Of a stretch of DNA of 64,000 nt, positions 34,901 through 46,900 are shown one piece after another. Below the pieces are notes generated by a model. The model did no database searches, was not told the DNA's origin, and was given only the letters and a program-made list of their open reading frames with translations. Each line of letters starts with the position of its first letter. Position 1 is the stretch's first letter. This DNA is from Aptenodytes patagonicus (taxonomy: Eukaryota; Chordata; Aves; Sphenisciformes; Spheniscidae): NCBI RefSeq assembly GCF_965638725.1, contig NC_134961.1, positions 7,718,641-7,782,640 on the forward strand. Reading direction: 5' to 3'. A program made the position numbers and the translations under genes.

Positions 34901-37900
34901 CTCCTGGAGGAACAGGCAGGGCCGTGCTGGCGGGGAGGCGCATGACTCCTGAAAATGGGGAGTTTTCTGGAAAAAGTGGCCATGCAGCTGTGGAGAGGGA
35001 GGATGCACATGGGGTCTGGAGGGAGAAGACCTGCTTGGCCTCCCCTGGGCTCACCCAGCGCCGATGCCCGAGTAATTCAAAAGCAAGTCCTTCTCTTTAG
35101 GGGAGAGATCTTCCTGCGGGAAGATAGGTGCTGTCTGGGAGAGGGGGCAGGATCTGGCTAAGCCAGGCTGTGTTTCTGGGGAGGCAGCTCTCCTTTGACA
35201 CCGAGGCTTGGAAAAATCAGCGGTGAGAAATGCCAGAAGCCGGGGATGAACTGGTACTTGTTCTGGTGGTGCATCTAATCTGGGTAGGTAAATAAGCGGT
35301 GGGGACGGGTCCCTGCCGTGCCCTCTGCAGGAGCACACCACCGTTACGCTATTTGGTCGGCTCTGAATCCTGTACTGTCTCGTGTGCCATTCACACTTTT
35401 CCTGCCACCAACCCAAAAAAAGGCAGTTCTGCTGAAAATATACGTGGGGCCGTGACCTGCAGAAGCAGGGCTTTGGCTTCGGGCTCCCGTCGCCTCCAGG
35501 CAGAGCAGCCACCAGCCCGGTGTCCCCTGGGTGTGCGTGGGCAGGGGGGTGGCAGAGCTGGGAGCTCTGAACCCACAGAGCCAGGTTTTTATTTCAATTC
35601 TAGCTGAAGCATCACGGAGCTTGCATCCAATTAATTATAACAGTCATAGAGAGAGCGCAGCGCTTTGCTCCTGCCCTCCTCCTCGTGCCGCTTTCTGCTA
35701 GCGTAACGGTGGGTGCCTGGAAAATACCACATTGGACGTGATAAATATTTAGCTGTGCTTCAGCAATCCATTTCCCTCCCTGGAGTGATGCTCCCCTGCT
35801 TTTTTTCAGTGGATAATGCTTCTCCCCGAAGGCTGCTGCTTTTATTTTCCAGCTCTGGGCTGCAGTCCAGGGCTGAGCCAGAGTTTGCTTTGCCCCCATT
35901 GTTTGCAAAGGTGGTTATTGCTGGAGAAAACTCCTATGTGCTTTGTAGAGCTTCTCTTTGGGTGCCTGGGAATGGGTGCGGGTGTCTGGTCCTGGTGATT
36001 TTGTGACCTGAGAAGCCACCGCTGCAGACGTGGGGCTCTGTGGGTTTTTGGACGGAAGATGGTTTTCACTGGTGTTAATAAGGCACTGCCCGGGCAGGCT
36101 GTTCGCTGGGGAAGGAGCTGGGAGAGGAACTTGCGTTGGCTGGGGAGGTGATTTTACTCTACCAACAAAAAGTTTGGGGTTTTACTGGCATGACTCAGGA
36201 CTGCTTGTGGGTATGTATGGAGCTAGATCTACCTCTTTTGCTGACAAAACTCTGTAGTGCTGGTCGAGTGTTAGCTAGGGATTTTGAGTGGGAGAGAGGG
36301 CAGAGAGAATTTTTTATGGTGTAAACTGGAAGTTTCTATTCTTTTTTCAGCCTGGGGGATACCCCATCTCCCCACAGCCCCTTATCTGCATGGGGACAAT
36401 GCTGCACTGATTTCGTGGCAGCATTGTGAGTCTAAATGTTCGTCGCCCCAAGGAATACCGTAATTACTGGGCAGTGCTGTAGCTATCTCAGATATCATGG
36501 TAGTGTCTTGTGGCCCCAGCTGGCCTCAGTCTGCAGTGGGTCCAAGTCTTTCCTCCCTTTCCTGGAGCTGGGACAGGGCTCCCTGCCCGCATCTTCCATT
36601 TGCAGCTGCTCCTCTGTCAAGCACAAGGCTGGAGCAGAGTTGCTGCCCATGCGGGATGCAGTGGGTTATGGTGTGGCTGAGGGGAAGGGCGGGATTTGGG
36701 GGGGGTCTTGTGGTCCCAGCAGGTAGGGGAGGGAGGAAATCGCTGCCTAATAGTGGGTGAGGTTCTGGACCTGCAGTGGGATGAAGATGGTGTGAAGGTG
36801 GGGGGGAGGTGGACCCTCTCCAGCACCCTTTTCCCCCCACGATCCTGTGCTGCGTTGTCCGTGTGGCTCAATTAATCCACGGGTATAATACCACAGCGCT
36901 CCTTTGTGCGCTGTCTGCTCCCATCGACCTGTTGCAAGAGATGATGGTCGGTGCTTTGGAAGAGCACGTCCCTTTCAAGCTCTGGAGGCTGGTGGGCTTT
37001 TCTGCGTGGCATGATTGCCCTTGTGTGCTGCTGGATCTAACGTAGGGGGAAACGGGGAATCACTTGAATCATGAGCTTTAAGGTCAGAAGGGACGATGGC
37101 GAGCATCGTGCTCGGCTGGAGGTCAGGACGTTGCTTCCAGGAATTACTGCAGCCGGTCCAACAGCTTTTGGGCAAATTAAGCCAGATTGTGTAAAGAGAC
37201 ACTCGATCTTGTTTTTAAAGACGTCCAGTGCTGGAGTTCGGTTTCTCCGAAATGTGAGTGTTGTGACCTCGGGGAGCTGTTTGGTGCACTGGGGTGTGGT
37301 GCAGCGGGATGTCTCTGCCCTGCCCCTGGCTCCCTCCTGTCCCTGGGAGCAACGGCTTTATAGCCCCGCTCGCCGGGGAGCGAGGGAAGGAGAAGCGTGA
37401 AGGTGATGGCCTGGCTGTTTCCTCCTCCTCTGGGAGCTGGCAGGGTGCACGAGGGGCTGGGGAGGGTCCGGCACCCGCCGGGCTGCCGCAGCCTCCGTCC
37501 TCCTGCCTGCACTGCACTCTGGGAGGTCGCTGCTGAACTAGGTCTGTCCTGTGTGCTAAGCCTTAATTTCATCATTTGAAGGGAAATGCTTTTTTTTTTT
37601 TTTAAATATAAATTTCTGTTAAAAACATAACTTGAGTGGAAGAGGAGGCAGGATGAGGAGGAGACAAAACTTACCAGAAGTTGTTTGTAGAGCATCCACC
37701 CTTCCTCCCCCCACACCACCACCAAAGAAAAATCTAGTTTTGGAAAGGAAGAAGCCTCCAGAGTGCTGAATACAAGTAATTTCCCATCAGAGGCTGCTAA
37801 CCTTAGCTGTGGTTTGGCACTGGCATCAGCCTAACTGCTCGTATCCGATGAACCTCTCCGAGGATGATGGTGGTGCTCGAACCCTCTCCTCCCTGGGAGC

Positions 37901-40900
37901 TGCCTGTTGGGCAACAAGTGTCCCTTGTTGTGGGGCGTTTGTACCTTGCCTGTCCCATCTCCTGCCTTGATAGTGCCTGTCGTATCTTTTAGGAAACTTA
38001 AAAGCAGCTTTTAATGATTGTATTTCATTCCCATAAAGGTCTCGGAGATTTCCAACCCTGCAGCTGGGATGGGGTCCTGCCGGCATCTCTTCGGCGGTGC
38101 CAAGAGCCGCGTCCTCCCTTACCGTCTGCCGGTGACGGGTGCGGGTGGGACCGGCGGTGCAGTGACCCGCGGTGCAGGGCAGAGGGACAGGAGGGGAAGA
38201 AGCTCGTCTGCAGGGCTTGGCAGGTGACAGTCATGTGTCTGACAGATCATAAACACGCAGGGCTGGTTACGTGGATGGGCTGAGGGTGGTTTAGGGGAGG
38301 ATGACGAGGTTATCTAGGGAGTGTCAGCTTGTCTGGGCTTGCAGGCCACTTAGATACTGCTTTGTGGTACGTGTATATAAATTCCCTCCTAGCCCGAATC
38401 TCGCGGGGACGGCTGACGGAGCAGCCTGCCTGCGCTGCGGGAGTCGGCTACGGTGGGTCATCTTTACTGGTGTTGATGGCAGCCCTTTGAGATAGCAGCA
38501 TCCTGACCTGGCTTGCTGGAAGGCGTCTGTCATCCATCTCAAAGCAGCCGGAGCAGATGTCCTCTCCTGCTGCACGCATCTCTCCCTGCAGGAGACTGTT
38601 TCCCATTAAAGGTAGCGAAGGGCAAGCACACCGCGTGGTGGAGGTATTTTTTTGCTGTGGGATGGAGATCTTGGTTTACTTGGTGTCAGAGTGACAAAGC
38701 TGAGGCTTGAGAGGGAGACGATGGAGCAGCAGAGCGTGCAGCCCCGAGGACCGGCGAGGGTGGTCCCTCTGAGTCAGTCCTGAACGTGTGCCCCACGGTG
38801 CAGGGGGGTGTGTTGTCCCGAAGGACATCTTTGCAGCTCGTCACTAAAAATGACGTGGCTCTTCTGAGAGCCAGATGTGCTCACCACCAAGGCTTTTTAA
38901 GAAAGCTGCTCTGCATAGTTAAAAATCCCCTGCCGCTGCGGACCGCTTGGTTTCTCTCCTGACATGCTGCCAAGTTGCACCTCAGCCAAAGATTAAATGG
39001 TCTTGTGCTGATACGTTGCTTTGGCTGTTCTTTGTCATCTTCCAAGCACCTTTAAAAGGTGCTCGGGGGGGTAGGTGGCAGGCCCAGCCCCACGTGCCTG
39101 TTTGTAAAACCCTGTGCTTGCACCCAGAAAATTCCTGCCAGCGCAGGGCAGGGCAGCGCAAGGCATTTTTGTGCATGTGCACGTGTGCTCAGCTGGCTTT
39201 CGAGGTTTCCCTGGTCTCCCCGCAACTAAAATCATCCGCCCTGTGCCGAATCCGTACCTGGCTTGCCCACGATGCTCCCTGCCAACCGCCGTCCCTGTCG
39301 GTGAGAGCTCGGTGGTCGGAAGACCCAAATGATGTAACGGTGCAGAAAGGAGGATGCGGGTGCTGGGGGGAGGTGGGAGGTGGGTGATGATGCTGCCGGT
39401 GGACCAGCACGGACCTGTACCAGCCTCCGTTCTGCGCTCTGGCTTTCTCTCTTTGGCAGCACCCATTTTCCTTAAGGCTGGAAGCAGCTGCACGCTGCCT
39501 TAAGGCTGCCAAAAAAGGAGGCGGTGGTGGGTGTTTTAGATCTGCTGCTTCTACAGCCCCCTGTGTTAACTCTTCATTAGCATCTGCAGCCCGTTTCCTC
39601 CAGGTTTTTGGTTGATCCCTGCGATTGCTTGGCTGTGAGCATCGCTTGCCTCGAGCATCAGTAGTGAGCACCGGGTGCCGGAGGACGGCTGGCACCGGGC
39701 AGGGCTGGGGTTGTCCTCCAAGCCGAGGATACCTGCGAGGCTGTGCCGTGGCCAGGCTGCCTCTTGCCCAAGAGAAGCTTTCCACAGGTATTAATTATGC
39801 TTGCTCTTGCCTGGTTTGCTGAAGGATGCCTGGGTGATGAGAGTAAAGCGGAGGCTGGAGGAGGTGCCTCTAGAAATCGCCAGGCAGAAATTGTGAGTGA
39901 TTATTAATTGAAACTCTTATCGGCCTTGCGTTGTGCTTTGCTAAGGTGCTAAAAAAAGACTCAGTTTTTCCTCCCGCTGCTCTCCTGTATGCGTGGTTTC
40001 TTTTTCCGTGTACGTTCCACGTTGCTGCAAGAGTTTACCCTTAATTTTGGATCCAGAAAGAATTTCTTGTTCGGTAACTGTGGATTTCCCTGTGGGGTTT
40101 TACAGTCGCAGCTCAGCGAGGGAAACTGTGCGTAACCGTCACAGGGAAGGGAGCCAGCCTGCGTTTCCCTTTATCTTGAACAGGTTTGACGTTTCACACG
40201 TCTCCTCCCAGCTCCTCTCCTTGCCATTTCGCACAGAGCCCTGCTCCTTTCCCCAAAACGCTGATGCGAGGCTCGCTCTTCGGGGGGGGGAAAGGGGATT
40301 TTTTAAAAAAATTTGTTATTTCTTATTTAAATGGAAATGGTTCTTGGAAGCCCTAAGTGTGCCCCACGAGAAGCTGTAGGCTGAACTGCACTGAGTCATA
40401 GCTTGTGAGCTGGAACGTGAGCCGGATGCGTTGGGACCGGCCTGTCTGTGGAGACCACTGGCTTCCTGGGACGGAGTGACGGCTCTTTAATCCGGCTTTA
40501 CTAGGAAAAGCCTGCCACGCTCACTTCCCCCGAACGTCAGAAAAATTGCAGTGCAGTAGGTGGATTCAAGAGAGGTAGGCGAGGAGTGGAAAAAGGGGGG
40601 GGGGGGGGGAATAAAGGCCACCCAAAGGGAAGCAGCGGAGCGAGGCTGTGCCCTTCCTGCCGGCGGCCACGTGGGACCATGGTGGTGAAACGCCGTTGAG
40701 CTGCGGGCATGTCGCCCGTGGAGCCCCTGCCTTTCCCAGGCATGAATCAAAGCTGCCCTGTGGGTACTGGGCAAATCCATCACAAAATAGGTGTTTTCCC
40801 CACGCAGAGCTGTTGCAGCCTCAGATAAGAGCCCGCAGGGGGTGAGGCGGGAGGGGATGGTGCAGGGTGATGCTGGGCAGTGGGGCTGGCAGCAACTTTC

Positions 40901-43900
40901 AGCGTGCTGGTGGTCCAGCCTTTAACTGGGGAGGGATTTTTAAGCTTTGCAGCAGGGAGTTTGGAGGAACAAAGGAGAAATGTTTGCAGGTGACTTCTGC
41001 AAAATGTGAAGCTTAGCAAGCATGTGGTGCTTCTCTTTATATGTAGATCTCTCTCTCTCTGATAGATAGATATATCTTACTTTAACTTCCTAAACTGATG
41101 AGCAGCAGGAGCTGATCTCATGGACCAGCTGGGTGTGGGACATGCTCTGGGAATGTGGACATACATCTGTCCTCTGGGGCAGAAGAGCAGCAATGGGAGA
41201 GCAAGAGAGCAGTGCAGGTCAGAGGGATGGTGTGGTTAATGCCAGGAAAAGAGGCTGCAGGTCCGGCTCGCTGCGGCTGAGCTCTCCTGGGAGTTTCGGG
41301 AGCCAGCTCTCCCCTTGGTACATCAGCCCTTTCTCGTGGCCCCTGTTGCAAGCAGGTCATGGGGACCAAACGGGTCACCTGCTGCCTCTCTTGACTTGGG
41401 AGCATTGTTAGTGGTTAAGACTGAAGCTTTTCAGCTGGGCGCTGGGGTTTGTGTGTGGTAACAGGCTTTACATGGAGATAAGGATGAGCGGTGGCCTGAG
41501 GGGAATTGGACAGTCTCCATATTCCCTGGCTGCTCTCAGCCTGCAGTTTTTCCTTTGTCTCATCTGAGCCCGGGGAGGCCTCCTGGCTCCCCCTTTACCT
41601 CGTGATGGGGTGGATTTTTCTCTCACAGAAAAACTCAGTGGAGAAACTGGGGGCTCCAACTGGCTGTGTCTGCTTTACACCAGCTCTCTTGGTGTGATGA
41701 GCCCTTTGCATTTGAGTCTTTTGCTTGGTTCCCTGGGCTGGGGACGGGACAGGGTGAGAGAGGCAGGGGAAAGGGATGGCACCAAAGACGCACTGAAAAG
41801 AGCAAAGAATTGGTGTGGGACAGCAGGAGATGTAGGGGAGTGTACCGTGGTGCTTGCCTGCTGCTTTCCGTAAGCCGCCAGATCGGCACCCTGCTCCGAA
41901 AGAAATAATTGAAGGTTTTCCCTGCTCTTCCACCCCGGAGATGCAGTGCCGGGTCACTGCCAGAGATCAGAGGTTTTTCTCTGAAGATGTGCAGGCTTTG
42001 TCTGCCTGAGCCACAGCGACATCCCTGGGGCATCCTGGGATGGTGGAGAAGCTCCTCTCTCCTGAGCCGTGCCTGGGTGCTCCCTGGGTTCCTCTGTCTC
42101 AGCTGGGGAGAGCATCTTGGCATGGATGTAATTGGGGAAAACCACGGTAAAAATGGCAGATGAGCTTGTTGGGTCTGTTTGGCATAAATGTGCGTGTTGG
42201 TTCAGGCAGGCAGAGCGCGGAGTCGGTCCTGCCTGTGCCGTGCTGTGGCTGGCGATGATGGACAGACCTGTTCTCGCTCCTGGATCCCCCCCAGCTGAGT
42301 TTGTAACATCTGCGGTGAGGTAACAGGCGTAAAGCATGTGAACTGTGCCCGCTTGGTCCCGAGTCATCGGGGAGCAAGAAACACGAGGTGGCGGGATGTC
42401 ACCCTCCAGGTCCCAGAGGGTACCGTCACTGCGAACCGTCGGAGCAGCTGCCTGCCCCGTTCTCCAGCGCAGATGCTGGTCTCAAAGTCCTGCCTGAAGC
42501 CTCCGGGCCAGGAAAGCACCTGGGTCGGTCTCTTGTTTCTGCCCCTCTCCTGGAGCAGGTGGCTGTGGACAGCGAGGCCTTCCTTTCCCCCCCCCCCCCC
42601 CCCCTCCATAAATTCCGTTTTCAGAGCAGGTGCCTGCTCCGTCTTACATCATTTGCAGAGATGAAATCACTCTATCCCTGCCCAAAATAAATTGGAGGGA
42701 GGATGGTAGAAAGCTTTTTTTTTTTTTTTTAAAGAATTGCATTAGAAGCAGAGAGGGAATACTTTGCCCTCTTGCCAAGTTTACAGAGTTTTGGGGACAC
42801 CTGGAAGTACTTGAATTGCACCAGTTTGGATAGAAAGAGTGTCTATTGACTCTGGAGTTGAGTTACAGCTGACAATTAAAAAGGCAAATGATTCTTTTCC
42901 TTTCCCAGAAAGAAAAAAAACTAACCGTGTGCCTCCTGTCAAGCTGATCTATTCCAAAAATGGTTTAAGTTTTCTCTCCCATCAGGAAACTGTCACCAGC
43001 CGGTCACATCAGTTCCAAACAGGTTTTATTTTTTCACGGCTTTGCCTATGGGCTGAGAAATCAAAGGGAGGAGTATTGCTCCGGGGAGGGCTGGGTACAT
43101 GCTGTCAGGGAGATGGGCACAGGTGACAGTGGCTCTGCCTCTTCCTTTTTCTCTCTTTTTTTTTTTTTTAGCATGCTCTTTGCTCCTCTCTAAGCACCGT
43201 CTCCTTTGCCTTCTCCTAACAGTTAAGGCATCGGGGTTGCGATTGCTTCCAGACCTTTGTCTCGTGGCAGCACGCCAGCATCTGCAGCTGAGCTGGTGCA
43301 GCCTGAGCCGGTGCAGCCTGTGCTGGTCCCACGAGATGGCTTGTAGCCGTGGGTTTCACGCTGGCCGTGCACGCTGTGGGCTGGCCAGACCTGTGCGCCG
43401 CCTAGCTCCGTGGTTCCTGATGAGCCGTGGGTTGGGTTAATTACCCATCCCAACCGTTTTCCCACCGCCCCCCAGCCTACCCTCGGTGGGTCCATGTTGG
43501 CATTGCGCTGCAGCTGAGCTTTGAGGAGGTGCAGCCTCTGCCCTCGCTTTTTTTTGGGAGAAAACCCAGCTGGAGCGATGGATGCAAAGGAGGCAGTCTC
43601 CAGCCCCGCGGAGGTTGCTTTGCCTGCACCCTGGCTCGGTGCCTGCTCCAAAGAGGTGCCCCTGTGACCGTAACCACCTTCGCACTGGGGTTTTGCACAA
43701 GCTCTGGGGCGAAGCAGCACGAGTCTTGGCATGTATGTAGCGTGTCCTATAATGGCATAGTGCAGATGCCAGCTAGCTGGTGCTTTTAAGCTTCCTAAAG
43801 GCAGTCTGGTCTCTGCTCGTGTGGGTTTCTCAGAGGGGAGCCTGTGTGCTCCATCGTCACGGGGCTGCAGGATAGCAAGCTGCCACCTGGGAACAAAACA

Positions 43901-46900
43901 CAAAATCAAACGTTTTTTCCAGCCCCCGGGGTTATGCAGGTAACCTAAAAATACAGCTGGAATGTAACTGGGTGGTGACATCCTCCCCGGAGCCGCCGGC
44001 AGAGCCGGCGCGGCTCGTGGCAGCGTTATCTGGCTGGTGCACGGAGGCCGGGCGTGGCTCCGAGCCCCAGAGGTGGCAGCGCGAATGTCGGCCTCTGGCT
44101 GTTGGGTAGCTTTGGTTAACGTGCCTGTCCCCAAATCCCTTGCTGGGTACCAGGAGGTCGCACCCTTCTCCCTTGCATCGGTCTCCCCCTCACCCAGCCC
44201 CGGTGGCACCGTCGGTGTGACATCCTGCACGGTATCGGTGATCGATCATCCCCAAGCACCGTCCGAGGGGATGAGAAAGATGACCCTGTTACCTTTCCGA
44301 TTGGATTCGGTTCAAAGGCTTTGTTTAAAAATAGAGCTGCTGCAGAATTTCCAGGCTGCGGGTCCCGTGCATGGCTCGGGCACACGGGGCTTTCCTGTGG
44401 GATGGGCACCTCGTACGTGGAAAGTCAGGTGCATCCCGGGCTTGGGGCAGCGGATGCGTTACAGCCTTGGCCAGGGAAACCGCTGCAATTCCCAGTCAGA
44501 CAGCGAGGGGCAGTGGGCATTGGGCAACGTGGCGCTGGGACGGCACGGCCAGCTGGTGCGTGGACTTTTCTCTGAATAGAGGGAAAGAGGTATCCCGTGA
44601 AAATCGCCCCTCTCCTGCTTAGGCAGTGACTCTTCTTTCAGGGCAGGTGAAACTTAAATTTTTGCTCAGCCTCAAACACGCACCTATAAAAAGCTCCTTG
44701 CCGACCCTAAATGGGGCATTCCTTTTTTGCCGCTTGCGGCAAAGCAGCTCTTCCCCGGTCCCCGGCTGCGATGGTGACCCAGCCTTAACCAAACCGGCCT
44801 CGGGAGACGCTGCCTCTCCGCAGGGGAAGGGTGGGGAGAGGGGCCTGGCATTGGCAGGGCGCTATTTGAGCTCGTTGCTGTTTTTAAGGGTGTGCTCTTC
44901 CACTTATTCAAGCCAGCCCACTGGCAGGAGGCTGCTGGGAGCGTGGCTGCCATCCCACCGGACCCTCGCCTTGTCCCTGGCTCTGCCCCAGCGTACCTGG
45001 ACCTGCAGCAAGTGCCTTGGTTTCTCCCCATCGCAGGATTTGCTCCCCCGGCTTCCCTCACCAGTTACGGGGTGATGTCCCAGCCCAGAGGCGTGGGGAG
45101 GTTTTGTTAACACCAGTGAAACACCTGATGCCTTTTGTTCCTCCGGGATTGCCAGTAGCGTATAAAGGGCTGGATGATTAGTGTCAAATGGCGTGTGTCT
45201 TTCAAGGCCGGGCAATTCCTACTGTGTTGGCAAACTTTTGAAAGAGCTGCCAATGGTGAGGCTTGAAAGGATGTTTGGGTTTGGTTTTGTTTTTTGTTCC
45301 CCCCCCCCCCCCCCCCCTTCTTTTTGATGCTTTTGAGATGTGGGGAAGCTCTGCTTTACACCGCCCCTGCTCCTTGGGCACTGAAACCCAACAGGACTAA
45401 TTCAAAGGAAATCGTGTTTCCCATCCCACCTGCTGGGTTAGGGACTTTCTGCTCCAAAGCAGCACTGACTTTGTGGGTGTCTGTAAAGATCCTTGGAGCG
45501 TCTTATGTCTGGGTCAGGGAATTAGCTGTCAAGCCAGAGGGCTAATGACAGGAGGACAACGCAGCATCATTCTCCCCAGGAGTGCCGGGGACGGGTGCCA
45601 ATAGCTCTCGGTGCCATCTGTGATAGTAGCTCCTGTGTCAGCATCCTTTCTGTGCTGATGATCCGTGCCTGAAACTATACCCTGGGAGTGGAAATGCGCC
45701 TGAGAAAATATCTTCTGCAGTCCTTCTGGGGCTTATATAAACACTATTTAAAATTAGAGTCACTCATTATGTTGGTATGTGCATTTACCTTGACCTCTGA
45801 CTTTTCTGCCTGCAAATGTGTATGGCCCGGCACAGCCTGCAAGTTAGGGAATAGCTCAGGAGCGAACTGGAGGCATATTTTCTATAATTAGTTTAAGGTA
45901 AAGAAGCTGGTACAGTATCTCCCCTCCAGGCTGATGGGGAAATCAAAAACAAAACTGCAGCCTGTCAAAGCCAAGTCCGGCTTTGATCAGGAACATCAGC
46001 ACTGGCTTCTGCCGAGCTGGTTTTGAGGGAAAGGGGAAGAGCAGCGATACTTTGCCACGGCTTTTCTTGCATGTGTTTGCAGAGAAATGAATGATTTCTG
46101 CACCCCCCCCCCCACCCCCGCCTCCATCTCTCTCCTTTGCTATTTACCAGCCAAATCCATGCAGCAATTTATATTTTGACACCAGAGATGCCGTCTCGGT
46201 TGTCACCCTGGAATAGCTGCTAAGCTCTGTGCCGGTATTGTCATGGAACAATATTTCTACTATTTGTTGTGGTAATAGTTGTTAGCGGCAAAGCAATTAG
46301 CGTGTCACCTGCAGCACAAAGAAATGCGACCTCTTTCTATCCCGGCACCCCCTCGGCGCCCGAACCAGTGAGCGTGGGCTTCCCTCTGCTCTGATGACCG
46401 GCTGATGCTGGGTGGCAGCAGGGCTGTCCTCGAGCAAGGGTCGCTCCCTTGCAGGTGGGATGCCTGGGGAGGGGGACGGAGGAGGCAGGAGCGGGCTCTG
46501 CCTCTCTGCCTGCAGGCCGGGCTTGAATGATTTAATTTGTCGGAAGAAAACGCGTCCCACCGGGATGCACTGTAGCAATCCAGTGCTTCAATGGCTCCCG
46601 GAGCTGGAGCTGGCTCCCCCCCAGTTTCCTGTTGACGTCATCTGCTATTTCGCCGCTGCAGTTTTTACAACTGTTGAGCTTTCAAGGGTAATCGGAGCCG
46701 AGACCGGCCAACCTCGGCAGCTGCCGATGAGGGAACGCGGCGCTACCTTCCCTGTCTCCCCCCGCTCGCCTTCGCTGCTGCTCGCAGCCTCGCGGACCCC
46801 CGGGAGCTGGGGTCGCCGGGTGAGGGGAGCTGCGTGAAGCCGGCGAGCGCTTCGGGCCATGCATTCCCACTGAAAATAATCATCTGTGCTTGCAAGAAGT

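Noticed and set aside
43223-44230. 335-codon minus-strand open frame in MAP2K3 intron 1
   Set aside because: It begins at GTG, has no domain or family resemblance, and the first ATG lies far inside. GC-rich DNA gives frames of this size by chance.
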